NCBI RefSeq assembly: GCF_030812995.1
Contig: NZ_JAUSTT010000007.1
Location: 62,001-126,000, forward strand
From: Bacillus chungangensis
GTDB lineage: Bacteria > Bacillota > Bacilli > Bacillales > Bacillaceae_C
Length of the DNA stretch: 64,000 bases
Direction: 5' to 3'
Position numbers and translations under genes: made by a program. A model generated the notes under the pieces. That model had not been told where the DNA came from and did no database searches. It worked only from the letters and a program-made list of their open reading frames with translations. Shown one piece after another: positions 26,291 to 34,731 of the stretch. How positions within the stretch are numbered: position 1 is the stretch's first letter; every line of letters begins with the position of its first letter.

Positions 26291-26872
26291 ATGAAAGGAC
26301 TCATCCTGCTTATTGTTGCTTACTTAATCGGTTCTGTAATGACTGGGCATTTATTGTCTAAGTATTATCAACACGGTAATATGAAAACAGAAGGGAGCGG
26401 CAATATCGGTGCACGCAATGCAGGGCGTTTATATGGGAAAAAAGCATTCATCATTACATTTATCGGCGATGCTCTAAAAGGCGTGCTCGTGATTGTTCTT
26501 GCTTCTTCTTTCGATTTTACAGTTGAATGGCAGCTGCTCGCTTTACTGGCTGCAATTTGCGGCCACATTTATCCTATTACATTGGGATTTCATGGCGGGA
26601 AAGGCATGTCCACTTTTATCGGCGGTTTTTTAACGTTTAGCCCACAATTGTTTTGTGTTTTTTTAGGAGTGTTTCTTGTCTTATTTTTAATCACTAGAAG
26701 TTTGACAGTAGCGGGAATGGCAGCAATGTTTTTTATGCCATTTATATTTATTCTTTTTCCATTTTCTTATTTCACTTTCTTTATATCTGCGGCGATGTCT
26801 TTGCTCATTATTTTTAAACATCGAGAAAACTTGCAAGAAAAAATCAATTCACGGAAAGGAATGCGTCTATGA
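26291..26872 (+). CDS. PlsY-like acyl-phosphate acyltransferase paralogue
   Basis: 193 residues with about five transmembrane helices. The PlsY signatures are present: GSGNIGARNAGRLYGKKA (motif 1), the ICGHIYPITLGFHGGKG block (motif 2) and a degenerate third segment. PlsY transfers acyl groups from acyl-phosphate to glycerol-3-phosphate. AAAGGAG precedes the ATG at 26291; the frame is open further upstream without a site. The stop overlaps the start of the aminotransferase fusion (ATGA), so the acceptor substrate may be different from glycerol phosphate. Confidence 0.85.
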   Translation: MKGLILLIVAYLIGSVMTGHLLSKYYQHGNMKTEGSGNIGARNAGRLYGKKAFIITFIGDALKGVLVIVLASSFDFTVEWQLLALLAAICGHIYPITLGFHGGKGMSTFIGGFLTFSPQLFCVFLGVFLVLFLITRSLTVAGMAAMFFMPFIFILFPFSYFTFFISAAMSLLIIFKHRENLQEKINSRKGMRL

Positions 26873-28464
26873 GTTTTGTTTTCAAAATTGCTAGAGAGCC
26901 CGCTGAATTTGAACAAATTAATATCTTAAACTATAAAACTTTTGCAGAGGAAATTCCGCAGCATGAAGAAAATGACCAACAGCGGTTAGTGGATAAATTT
27001 CACACTGAGAACACTTATATCATTTGCAAGAAGGACAACCAGGTAATTGGCATGATTGCTGTCCGTGGAAAACGTCCATTTTCTTTGGATGGCAAAATTG
27101 GCTCTGTGGAAAAACACTTGCCAATCTCTCCTCAAAAAATGTGTGAAATCCGTCTGCTTGCTGTTGATCCTGCGCATCGAAATGGCAGAGTATTTTTAGG
27201 ACTGGCACAGGGGTTAATTAGATATTGCTTAAAAGAAGGATATGATACCGCGCTTATTTCTGGGACAACCATTCAAGAGAAATTATATAAACAAATGGGA
27301 TTTACACCATTTGCCTATCTTACTGGCGAGCAAGGCGCTTATTTTCAGCCAATGTATTTAACAAAGCAGACATTTGAAATGTCTCTTGCCGGCAGAATTC
27401 GCCACGATCATATCAATTTTTTGCCAGGACCTTTAATGATTGCGGAAGAAGTGAGCGAAGCATTAAATGCGACACCAATTTCTCATCGCTCAACTGCCTA
27501 TCGGTCTTTGCTAACTTCTGTTCAAAACAAACTGAAAAAATTAACGAATGCAAATCATGTTCAATTGTTTCACGGTACAGGCACTTTGGCAAATGATGTT
27601 GTTGCAGGACAGCTATTATTATTAAAAGGTAAAGGCCTCATCTTAGTAAACGGAGAATTTGGTCAACGCTTGGTCGACCATGCGACTAGATTTGGCCTAG
27701 ATTTTGAATGCTTGCAAGTTGAATGGGGACAGCCCTTCCAAGCAACTGAAGTAGCTCGTGTTTTAAACAGCAGTAATTACCGATGGATGTGGGCGGTTCA
27801 TAGTGAAACATCAACAGGTATTTTAAATGATCTCCATATGTTAAAAGAGCTAAGCACACGTTTTCATCTTCAGTTAGCATTGGATTGTATTAGCTCCTTA
27901 GGTACGGTTGCTTTGGATTTGCAAGGAATTTCCTACGCATCAGGGGTGAGCGGCAAAGGCTTGGCAGGTTATACTGGCATTTCCTTTGTTTTTCATGATC
28001 AAAAAGCAGAACCCACTTTGGCTTTGCCGAGGTATTTGGATCTAGGGACATATCAAATGCTCGAAAGTCTTCCTTATTCCCAATCTTCCAATTTAGTTCA
28101 AGCTTTAGAAACTGCGCTCAGAAGATTTCGTGAACCCGAACAGGTATATAAGCGAATTTATCATACGTATTGTAAGATTAGAGAGAAATTAGAAAGTGCA
28201 GGCGTTGAAATTTTAACGCCAATGGAACATGCTACTCCTGCAATTATGACGGTTGCCCTAAAAAAAGATATCTCCTCTCAACAAATAGGAGATGATATGT
28301 ACCTAAATGGTTATTTGCTTCATTATGAAAGTTCCTATTTATGCAGCCATAATTGGATTCAGATTGCATGTATGAGTGAACTGACAGATAAACAGATAGA
28401 AAAAATGGCCATCTTATTCGGAAAATTACTCGCTGAGAGAAGTTCACATCCAACACTTTCTTAG
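26869..28464 (+). CDS. GNAT acetyltransferase - class V aminotransferase fusion
   Basis: 531 residues. About 1-165 is a GNAT-like domain (QVIGMIAVRGKRPF, then CEIRLLAVDPAHRNGRVFLGLAQGLI, then YKQMGFTPFAYLTG). About 180-525 is a fold-type I, class V aminotransferase resembling 2-aminoethylphosphonate and serine-glyoxylate transaminases: HINFLPGPLMI, SHRSTAYRSLL, HGTGTLANDV, the PLP Asp in LALDCISSLG and the Lys in GVSGKGLAGYTG. Start overlaps the PlsY-like gene by 4 nt, so the two form one unit. The reaction is unknown; N-acylation of an amino compound made by the aminotransferase is a guess. Confidence 0.82.
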   Translation: MSFVFKIAREPAEFEQINILNYKTFAEEIPQHEENDQQRLVDKFHTENTYIICKKDNQVIGMIAVRGKRPFSLDGKIGSVEKHLPISPQKMCEIRLLAVDPAHRNGRVFLGLAQGLIRYCLKEGYDTALISGTTIQEKLYKQMGFTPFAYLTGEQGAYFQPMYLTKQTFEMSLAGRIRHDHINFLPGPLMIAEEVSEALNATPISHRSTAYRSLLTSVQNKLKKLTNANHVQLFHGTGTLANDVVAGQLLLLKGKGLILVNGEFGQRLVDHATRFGLDFECLQVEWGQPFQATEVARVLNSSNYRWMWAVHSETSTGILNDLHMLKELSTRFHLQLALDCISSLGTVALDLQGISYASGVSGKGLAGYTGISFVFHDQKAEPTLALPRYLDLGTYQMLESLPYSQSSNLVQALETALRRFREPEQVYKRIYHTYCKIREKLESAGVEILTPMEHATPAIMTVALKKDISSQQIGDDMYLNGYLLHYESSYLCSHNWIQIACMSELTDKQIEKMAILFGKLLAERSSHPTLS

Positions 28465-28548
28465 AGTGCCAGTGAACGGACCCTAATAGAAGCAGCTTCA
28501 TCTGAAGAATTGCTAGTTTTCTTTTATAAGGCGGCAGACATATTTTCA

Positions 28549-28584
28549 AACTCATTGGCAAAAAACCAATGAGTTCTTTTTTTG
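28549..28584 (+). terminator. Terminator of the PlsY/GNAT-aminotransferase unit
   Basis: AACTCATTGG pairs with CCAATGAGTT, followed by CTTTTTTTG. Confidence 0.88.
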
Positions 28585-28801
28585 TGTTGCATAGCAAGAG
28601 AAACTAACTACTTATCTGGTAAATTTTCAATTAACGTGATAATTATTGACAAAGGTAGTTGATTAAATATGAATTTTTTGTGTATATGAAAAAAAAGGAT
28701 TTCAAAGTCAGAACATTTAGTATATAATTAATAGATCAGTCCATATTAATATTAAGAAAGAGATGGTGAGTCTTTATAAAAATAAGATAAGGTGGGATTT
28801 T

Positions 28802-30073
28802 ATGCAATCAGCAAAAACTGTACATGCGTCAAAAGAATCGCTTAATCCGTTTGAAATTGTTCAAAAGCAAATTGATTCTGCAGCATCTATTCTTCAATTG
28901 CCTTCGTCCATTACGAAAATTTTAAAAAAGCCAAAACGTGTTATTTCCGTTAGCTTTCCTGTAAAAATGGATGACGGTACAATTGAGGTATTTGATGGAT
29001 ATCGCTCGCAGCACAATGACGCTTCTGGACCAACAAAGGGGGGAATTCGTTTTCATCCTGATGTTGATATAGACGAAGTAAAGGCATTATCGATGTGGAT
29101 GACATTTAAGTGCCAAGTCGTTGGCCTTCCTTATGGAGGGGGAAAGGGTGGCGTTGTATGTGATCCACATCACTATAGTACATCCGAGCTTGAAAGAATT
29201 AGTCGAGGATTTATGGAAGCAATAGCGGATGTTGTTGGTCCAGAAACGGACATTCCTGCTCCAGATGTTTATACTACTCCGCAAATTATGGGGTGGATGA
29301 TGGACACCTATAGCCGTCTAAAGGGGACATACAGCCCTGGTGTTATTACAGGCAAACCCCTCAGTATCGGAGGCTCTAAAGGGCGTTCGTCTGCGACTGC
29401 AACTGGATGCGTTTATACGATTAGGGAAGCGATGAAAGACCTTGGGCTGCCGATGGAAGGCGCAACAGTGGCCATTCAAGGATTTGGCAATGCTGGGCGA
29501 ATTTCGGCGCTTTTATTAGCGGAATTAGGATGCAAGATTGTGGCGGTCTGTGATACGAAAGGCGGAATTTATCATCCAGACGGTTTAGATGTTGATACAC
29601 TTTGCCGCTTAAAGGATGAGACGTCAATCATGGAATATCCAGAAAAACAAGTGATAGGCGGCGATCAGCTCTTAAAACTAGATGTTGATATTTTAATTCC
29701 TGCTGCTTTGGAAAATGTCATCACTAGTGAAAATGCTGACAAAATAAAAGCCAAGATCATCGCTGAAGCTGCTAATGGTCCGACAACGCCATATGCAGAT
29801 GAAGTGTTAAAAGAACGTGGAGTTATTGTCATCCCTGATATTCTAGCTAATGCTGGAGGAGTAACTGTTTCTTATTTTGAATGGGTGCAAAATCAAATGC
29901 ATTTCTATTGGACTGAAAAAGAAATCAATGAAAGACTAGAGCAGATAATGGTGACTGCCTATCGAGAAGTTGCAGATATTTCTAAAGAATATCAAGTTGA
30001 TATGCGCAACGGCGCCTTTATCATTGCGATAAAAAAACTTGCTGAAACAATGGAAGCAAGAGGCTGGATATAA
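28802..30073 (+). CDS. NAD-specific glutamate dehydrogenase (RocG/GudB family)
   Basis: About 423 residues. The catalytic Lys is in LPYGGGKGGVVCDP, substrate contacts are in GPTKGGIRFHPDV and PAPDVYTTPQIMGW, and the NAD fold reads VAIQGFGNAGRISALLL. It interconverts glutamate and 2-oxoglutarate plus ammonia. RocG and GudB cannot be told apart here. An earlier in-frame Met (28763) lacks the ribosome binding site seen before 28802 (AAGGTGG). Confidence 0.93.
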   Translation: MQSAKTVHASKESLNPFEIVQKQIDSAASILQLPSSITKILKKPKRVISVSFPVKMDDGTIEVFDGYRSQHNDASGPTKGGIRFHPDVDIDEVKALSMWMTFKCQVVGLPYGGGKGGVVCDPHHYSTSELERISRGFMEAIADVVGPETDIPAPDVYTTPQIMGWMMDTYSRLKGTYSPGVITGKPLSIGGSKGRSSATATGCVYTIREAMKDLGLPMEGATVAIQGFGNAGRISALLLAELGCKIVAVCDTKGGIYHPDGLDVDTLCRLKDETSIMEYPEKQVIGGDQLLKLDVDILIPAALENVITSENADKIKAKIIAEAANGPTTPYADEVLKERGVIVIPDILANAGGVTVSYFEWVQNQMHFYWTEKEINERLEQIMVTAYREVADISKEYQVDMRNGAFIIAIKKLAETMEARGWI

Positions 30074-30081
30074 AAAAGTTC

Positions 30082-30112
30082 CCTTAGGAGAAAGGACTCC
30101 TAAGGTGTTTTT
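30082..30112 (+). terminator. Terminator of glutamate dehydrogenase
   Basis: CCTTAGGAG pairs with CTCCTAAGG, followed by TGTTTTTT. Confidence 0.9.
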
Positions 30113-30364
30113 TGCCGCTGAATGGAAACGCTTTAATTTCGCTTTCCTTATGGATCACTCCCTGCCCCCTCATTGTAAAAGGACCCAGTACAATCATGAA
30201 CCCCTTTTTTCTATACCCAATTTTCCTATCTACTTTATTTGTAATGCGTTTTAATCAGCATCCGTAAGTTTTTTGAAAGCATTGCCAGTCGATGCAAGAC
30301 GTCTAAGTGAAAAACCCTACCCTGGATAATAGTAAAGCTCTGGCGAATTAGGATAGGATAAATC

Positions 30365-30543
30365 TTTATGCCATATCTAACTTGAAGCAAAGCCCTCACC
30401 TTGAACGTTTAAGGATCAGAAGCGCAAGGTGGGGGCCGCAGGATGAGGAAATCTTCTTAAAATAGCCTTCACAAGAGAAAAAGTTTCTTTTTGAAGCAGC
30501 CAGGCTTCTGTTGAGAAGATGGGAGAAAGATTTCACTGAAGGA
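30365..30543 (+). mobile_element. Dispersed repeat, copy 5 (degenerate)
   Basis: Left end TTTATGCCATATCTAACTTG, hairpin arms CCCTCACCTT and AAGGTGGGGG, a decayed module (CACAAGAGAAAAAG ... CTTTTTGAAG) and a decayed right end (TTTCACTGAAGGAAG). It lies just beyond the 3' end of yfkK. The preceding 250 bp after the dehydrogenase terminator hold nothing recognised. Confidence 0.75.
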
Positions 30544-30548
30544 AGTCC

Positions 30549-30770
30549 CTATTTTCTTAAATATCCTAATTCTTCGACAATAGCTTGCATTTCATTTGGA
30601 CTAAAGGATTGTTTCTTCATGACCATTTCATATATTTCTTTTAAATCTTCGTACTGATCTTCACTATAATCAGAAGATTGAATTGCTTCGGCGTTAACCA
30701 TCTTTAATTTTTTCGTTATTTCTTTAATAAGATCATGAATGTTGTCAGGTGTATTGTTTGAAAGTGCCAA
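30549..30770 (-). CDS. yfkK: YfkK/UPF0435 (DUF1128) family protein
   Basis: 73 residues: a small helical protein with IHDLIKEITKKLKMVN and SFSPNEMQAIVEELGYLRK, matching the DUF1128 family found throughout Bacillus. The start is TTG preceded by GGGGGAAAAA. Function unknown. In B. subtilis it lies in the yfk region; relatives of yfkH, yfkD and yfkA/B lie elsewhere in this window. Confidence 0.85.
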   Translation of the reverse strand: MALSNNTPDNIHDLIKEITKKLKMVNAEAIQSSDYSEDQYEDLKEIYEMVMKKQSFSPNEMQAIVEELGYLRK

Positions 30771-30999
30771 TTGTTTTTCCCCCTTTTACAGCATACTATC
30801 ATATTTCCATGAATTCTAGTGGTTGTCAAACTAGGAATCAACTTAGGAACTTTTGGAAGTGATTGGTTAAGCGGCTAATGTTTTTTGAATCTAGGGGGAA
30901 AATTTGGCCGTTAAGCAGTATATAAGTAGGTATTACAAGCAATGAAATGAAATGCATCGTTCAACTGCTTTGCTCTTCTCTATGTATGAAACAATAAAA

Positions 31000-31042
31000 T
31001 GAACGAAAGCAAACCAATTCAAGTGAATTGGTTTGCTTTTCT
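31000..31042 (-). terminator. Bidirectional-looking terminator behind mccB
   Basis: AGCAAACCAATTC (31008-31020) pairs with GAATTGGTTTGCT (31025-31037). It lies about 14 nt after the mccB stop. Confidence 0.85.
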
Positions 31043-31050
31043 ATCATCTC

Positions 31051-32187
<1,137 letters not shown>

Positions 32188-33120
32188 TTATCTCTTCTCC
32201 TTCAATAAATCGTATACTTTCTGACTTAAATACCGTTCGCTTGAATCGGGAAAAATCGTCGCAATATGACTTCCTTCTTTCGCAATTTCCGCTTCTTTCA
32301 GTGCAGCATAAAAAGCTGCACCTGATGAACTTCCGACAAGCAATCCTTCTTCTTTTGACAATGCCCGCAATTGTGCAAAAGCATCTTCATCACTCACTGT
32401 GTGAACCGCATCAAAATACGAGCGATCCATAAAAGCTGGCAAGAACTCCATCCCTATTCCTTCTGTATGATGGAAGCCTGCAGTGCCTCCATTTATAATC
32501 GATCCTACGGGCTCCACTATCACTGTCTTTACACGAGCATGTTGTTCTTTTAAAAAGATAGCTGTTCCCATAAATGTTCCGCCAGATCCAGCACCGGCAA
32601 CAAATATATCAATCTGGCCATCTAAATCACGCCATAATTCAGGACCAAGTGTTTTTGTATATGTTGCTGGATTCATTGGATTCGAAAATTGAGATGGCAA
32701 AAATGTATTTGGCATTTCTGCGGCTAATTCTCGTGCTTTATCGATCGCGCCTTTCATCCCAAGTGCTGTATCCGTATTGATAATTTCTGCACCAAGGGCA
32801 CGCATCAAAGTCTGTTTCTCCACGCTGAACTTTTGGGGAACGATAAATATTACTTTGTAGCCCTTGCCGATAGCTGCAAGCGCTATACCAATTCCTGTAT
32901 TACCTGCAGTCGGTTCAATAATCGTTCCACCTGGCAATAACTTGCCGGACTGTTCTGCATCCTCGATTAAAGATAAACCAAGTCGATCTTTCACACTGCC
33001 GCCCGGATTTAAATATTCAAGCTTGGCAAATATTCGGCATTTATTTGGAATTGGGATATGGGAAATCTCCACAACAGGAGTGTTTCCAACCAACTCCTGT
33101 ACATTTCGATAAATATTCAT
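32188..33120 (-). CDS. mccA: Cystathionine beta-synthase / O-acetylserine-dependent MccA
   Basis: 310 residues, cysteine synthase fold. The PLP Lys is in NPGGSVKDRLGLSLIEDAE; the substrate loop is PTAGNTGIGIA; GAGSGGTFMGTA binds the PLP phosphate. In B. subtilis MccA condenses homocysteine with O-acetylserine to cystathionine. The start at 33120 overlaps the luxS stop by one base (TAATG). Position between luxS and mccB supports mccA over the housekeeping cysK. Confidence 0.92.
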   Translation of the reverse strand: MNIYRNVQELVGNTPVVEISHIPIPNKCRIFAKLEYLNPGGSVKDRLGLSLIEDAEQSGKLLPGGTIIEPTAGNTGIGIALAAIGKGYKVIFIVPQKFSVEKQTLMRALGAEIINTDTALGMKGAIDKARELAAEMPNTFLPSQFSNPMNPATYTKTLGPELWRDLDGQIDIFVAGAGSGGTFMGTAIFLKEQHARVKTVIVEPVGSIINGGTAGFHHTEGIGMEFLPAFMDRSYFDAVHTVSDEDAFAQLRALSKEEGLLVGSSSGAAFYAALKEAEIAKEGSHIATIFPDSSERYLSQKVYDLLKEKR

Positions 33121-34238
33121 TACGCTTCCTCTTGATAAATTTGCCGCCACTCGTCTTTTTTCGCAAGCATTTCTGCGGCAATTTCTTTCGCGCCTTCTAA
33201 ACTATGACTTGCAGCCCATCCGCATTGCACTTCATTGCACGCGGGAACCTCTGTTGCGTCCAACACATTTTGTAATGTTTTTTCTAAAATCGTTAAAATA
33301 TCGTCATAATCAGTATGATTAATAACAGATAAATAAAAGCCTGTTTGGCAGCCCATTGGACTAATATCTACTACTTGATCTGTATGATTACGGATATTTT
33401 CCGCCATTAAATGCTCTAGTGAATGTAAACTTGGCATTTCCATATGCGCTTTATTAGGCTGTTTAAAACGAATATCATACTTATAAATTTCATCACCGTG
33501 AATACCTTTTTTCGTCCCAGCTAAACGTATAAATGGTGCAGCTACTTTTGTGTGATCTAAGTTAAAACTCTCAACATTCATTTTTTTCATGTTAATCGCT
33601 CCCTTTTTTGACGCATCCATTAACCAGACATAGTCATTCATTTGTGTAAAGTTTACTTGAAATCCAGCCTCTTCGAATAAACTCATTAGGATTGGAATCG
33701 TCGTGTAATATTCTCTTTCTAGATCATCTGCTACTAAGTGAAAATGACGATTTCTTTCTTTCGCAATTTGTAGATGTTTTGCTTCTTCTGAAATAAAGGC
33801 AGTATCCGCAAAAACGATTTTCCCGTTAGGTGGGAGCAGCTCCGCATATTTCTTCAGTGCAGCTCCTTTTTCCTCATCTGTTAAATGGTGAAACACATAC
33901 GAACTGACAATCGCATCGATGTTATCTAGTCCTGCGTCAAATTGAAGCAAATCACCATCAATTACTTTTATAGCAGGGAAGCGTCTAGCAGTTAGCTTGC
34001 GCATCGTTTTGTTAGGTTCGATGGCGATTACGGAAGCACCTTTATCAATTAACTTCGCGGTTAAATTTCCTGTCCCAGTTCCAAATTCAATAACAGTCCC
34101 AGAAACTCGCTTCGCAACTTCACTTAAAATATTTTCATAGTCTTTAAATACATCTCGATACTCTGGGTCTTTACCAGAGACAGAGGCCTCATAAGAGTGT
34201 GCCCATTCATCAAATATACCAACAAATTCTCTGCCCAT
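33120..34238 (-). CDS. yrrT-luxS: In-frame fusion: YrrT methyltransferase + LuxS
   Basis: 372 residues. About 1-215 is a YrrT-type SAM methyltransferase ([42 protein letters not shown]). From residue 217 it reads as a complete S-ribosylhomocysteine lyase Lux[17 protein letters not shown], the zinc motif HSLEH, catalytic Cys in [11 protein letters not shown] and zinc Cys in [14 protein letters not shown]. LuxS makes homocysteine and the AI-2 precursor. The junction (33611-33590) has A AAA AAG, a GGGAG site and then the luxS ATG at 33590; in the -1 frame TAA occurs at 33594-33592. Elsewhere these are separate genes, so this is a fusion, a sequencing indel, or a frameshift site. Confidence 0.88.
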   Translation of the reverse strand: MGREFVGIFDEWAHSYEASVSGKDPEYRDVFKDYENILSEVAKRVSGTVIEFGTGTGNLTAKLIDKGASVIAIEPNKTMRKLTARRFPAIKVIDGDLLQFDAGLDNIDAIVSSYVFHHLTDEEKGAALKKYAELLPPNGKIVFADTAFISEEAKHLQIAKERNRHFHLVADDLEREYYTTIPILMSLFEEAGFQVNFTQMNDYVWLMDASKKGAINMKKMNVESFNLDHTKVAAPFIRLAGTKKGIHGDEIYKYDIRFKQPNKAHMEMPSLHSLEHLMAENIRNHTDQVVDISPMGCQTGFYLSVINHTDYDDILTILEKTLQNVLDATEVPACNEVQCGWAASHSLEGAKEIAAEMLAKKDEWRQIYQEEA

Positions 34239-34263
34239 TCCGTTATCCTCCTTTTAAAATATA

Positions 34264-34334
34264 TTATTCCTACCGGATTACTTTGGTTTGGGCGTAACAT
34301 AAATATTAATATCACGAATAGATAAAATTGTCAA
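34264..34334 (-). promoter_or_regulatory. Promoter and possible CymR site of the yrrT-luxS-mccAB operon
   Basis: On the minus strand TTGACA (34334-34329) and TATTAA (34311-34306) are 17 bp apart, a good SigA promoter. Just downstream of the likely start point, TAATCCGGTAGGAATAATAT (34283-34264) resembles the sites of the cysteine-metabolism repressor CymR, which controls this operon in B. subtilis. The promoter is convincing; the operator is tentative. Confidence 0.6.
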
Positions 34335-34480
34335 ATAAAAAAAGAGCTTATCCACAATTGGAGAAACTCTTTTTGATAAAATGATAGTGAGAAAGAAAGG
34401 AAAAGCATTAGGTTCATATATTATTGAACAACTGGTTCATAGTCTCACTAGATACTCATTTCTATTGAGACTGGCCATTT

Positions 34481-34731
34481 TTATCCCATATCTAAATGCG
34501 AGTCAAGACCCCCACCTTGGGGACTAAAGGAATCAGAAGCGCTCGTTGGGGATAACTGAAAGTCAATGTCCGCTTGGTTTGGGTCGACAGGATAAGGAAA
34601 GCTTCTTGAATCACATCGCACGAAGAAAAAGCAGTTTCCTTTTTCGAGGATGTTGCAGCCTTAGCCGTTGTTCTATTTCCCATTAGTGGGGGATGAGAGA
34701 AAAACCCCCACTGATAGCAGTTTCGCTTTAT
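34481..34731 (+). mobile_element. Dispersed repeat, copy 6 (one module)
   Basis: 251 bp with TTTAT at both ends. Left end CCCATATCTAA with CCCCCACCTT; one module (ATCACATCGCACGAAGAAAA, TTTTTCGAGGATG); right hairpin AGTGGGGG and CCCCCACT. The right TTTAT supplies the stop codon TAA of the ABC permease gene (34728-34730 on the minus strand). Confidence 0.9.
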
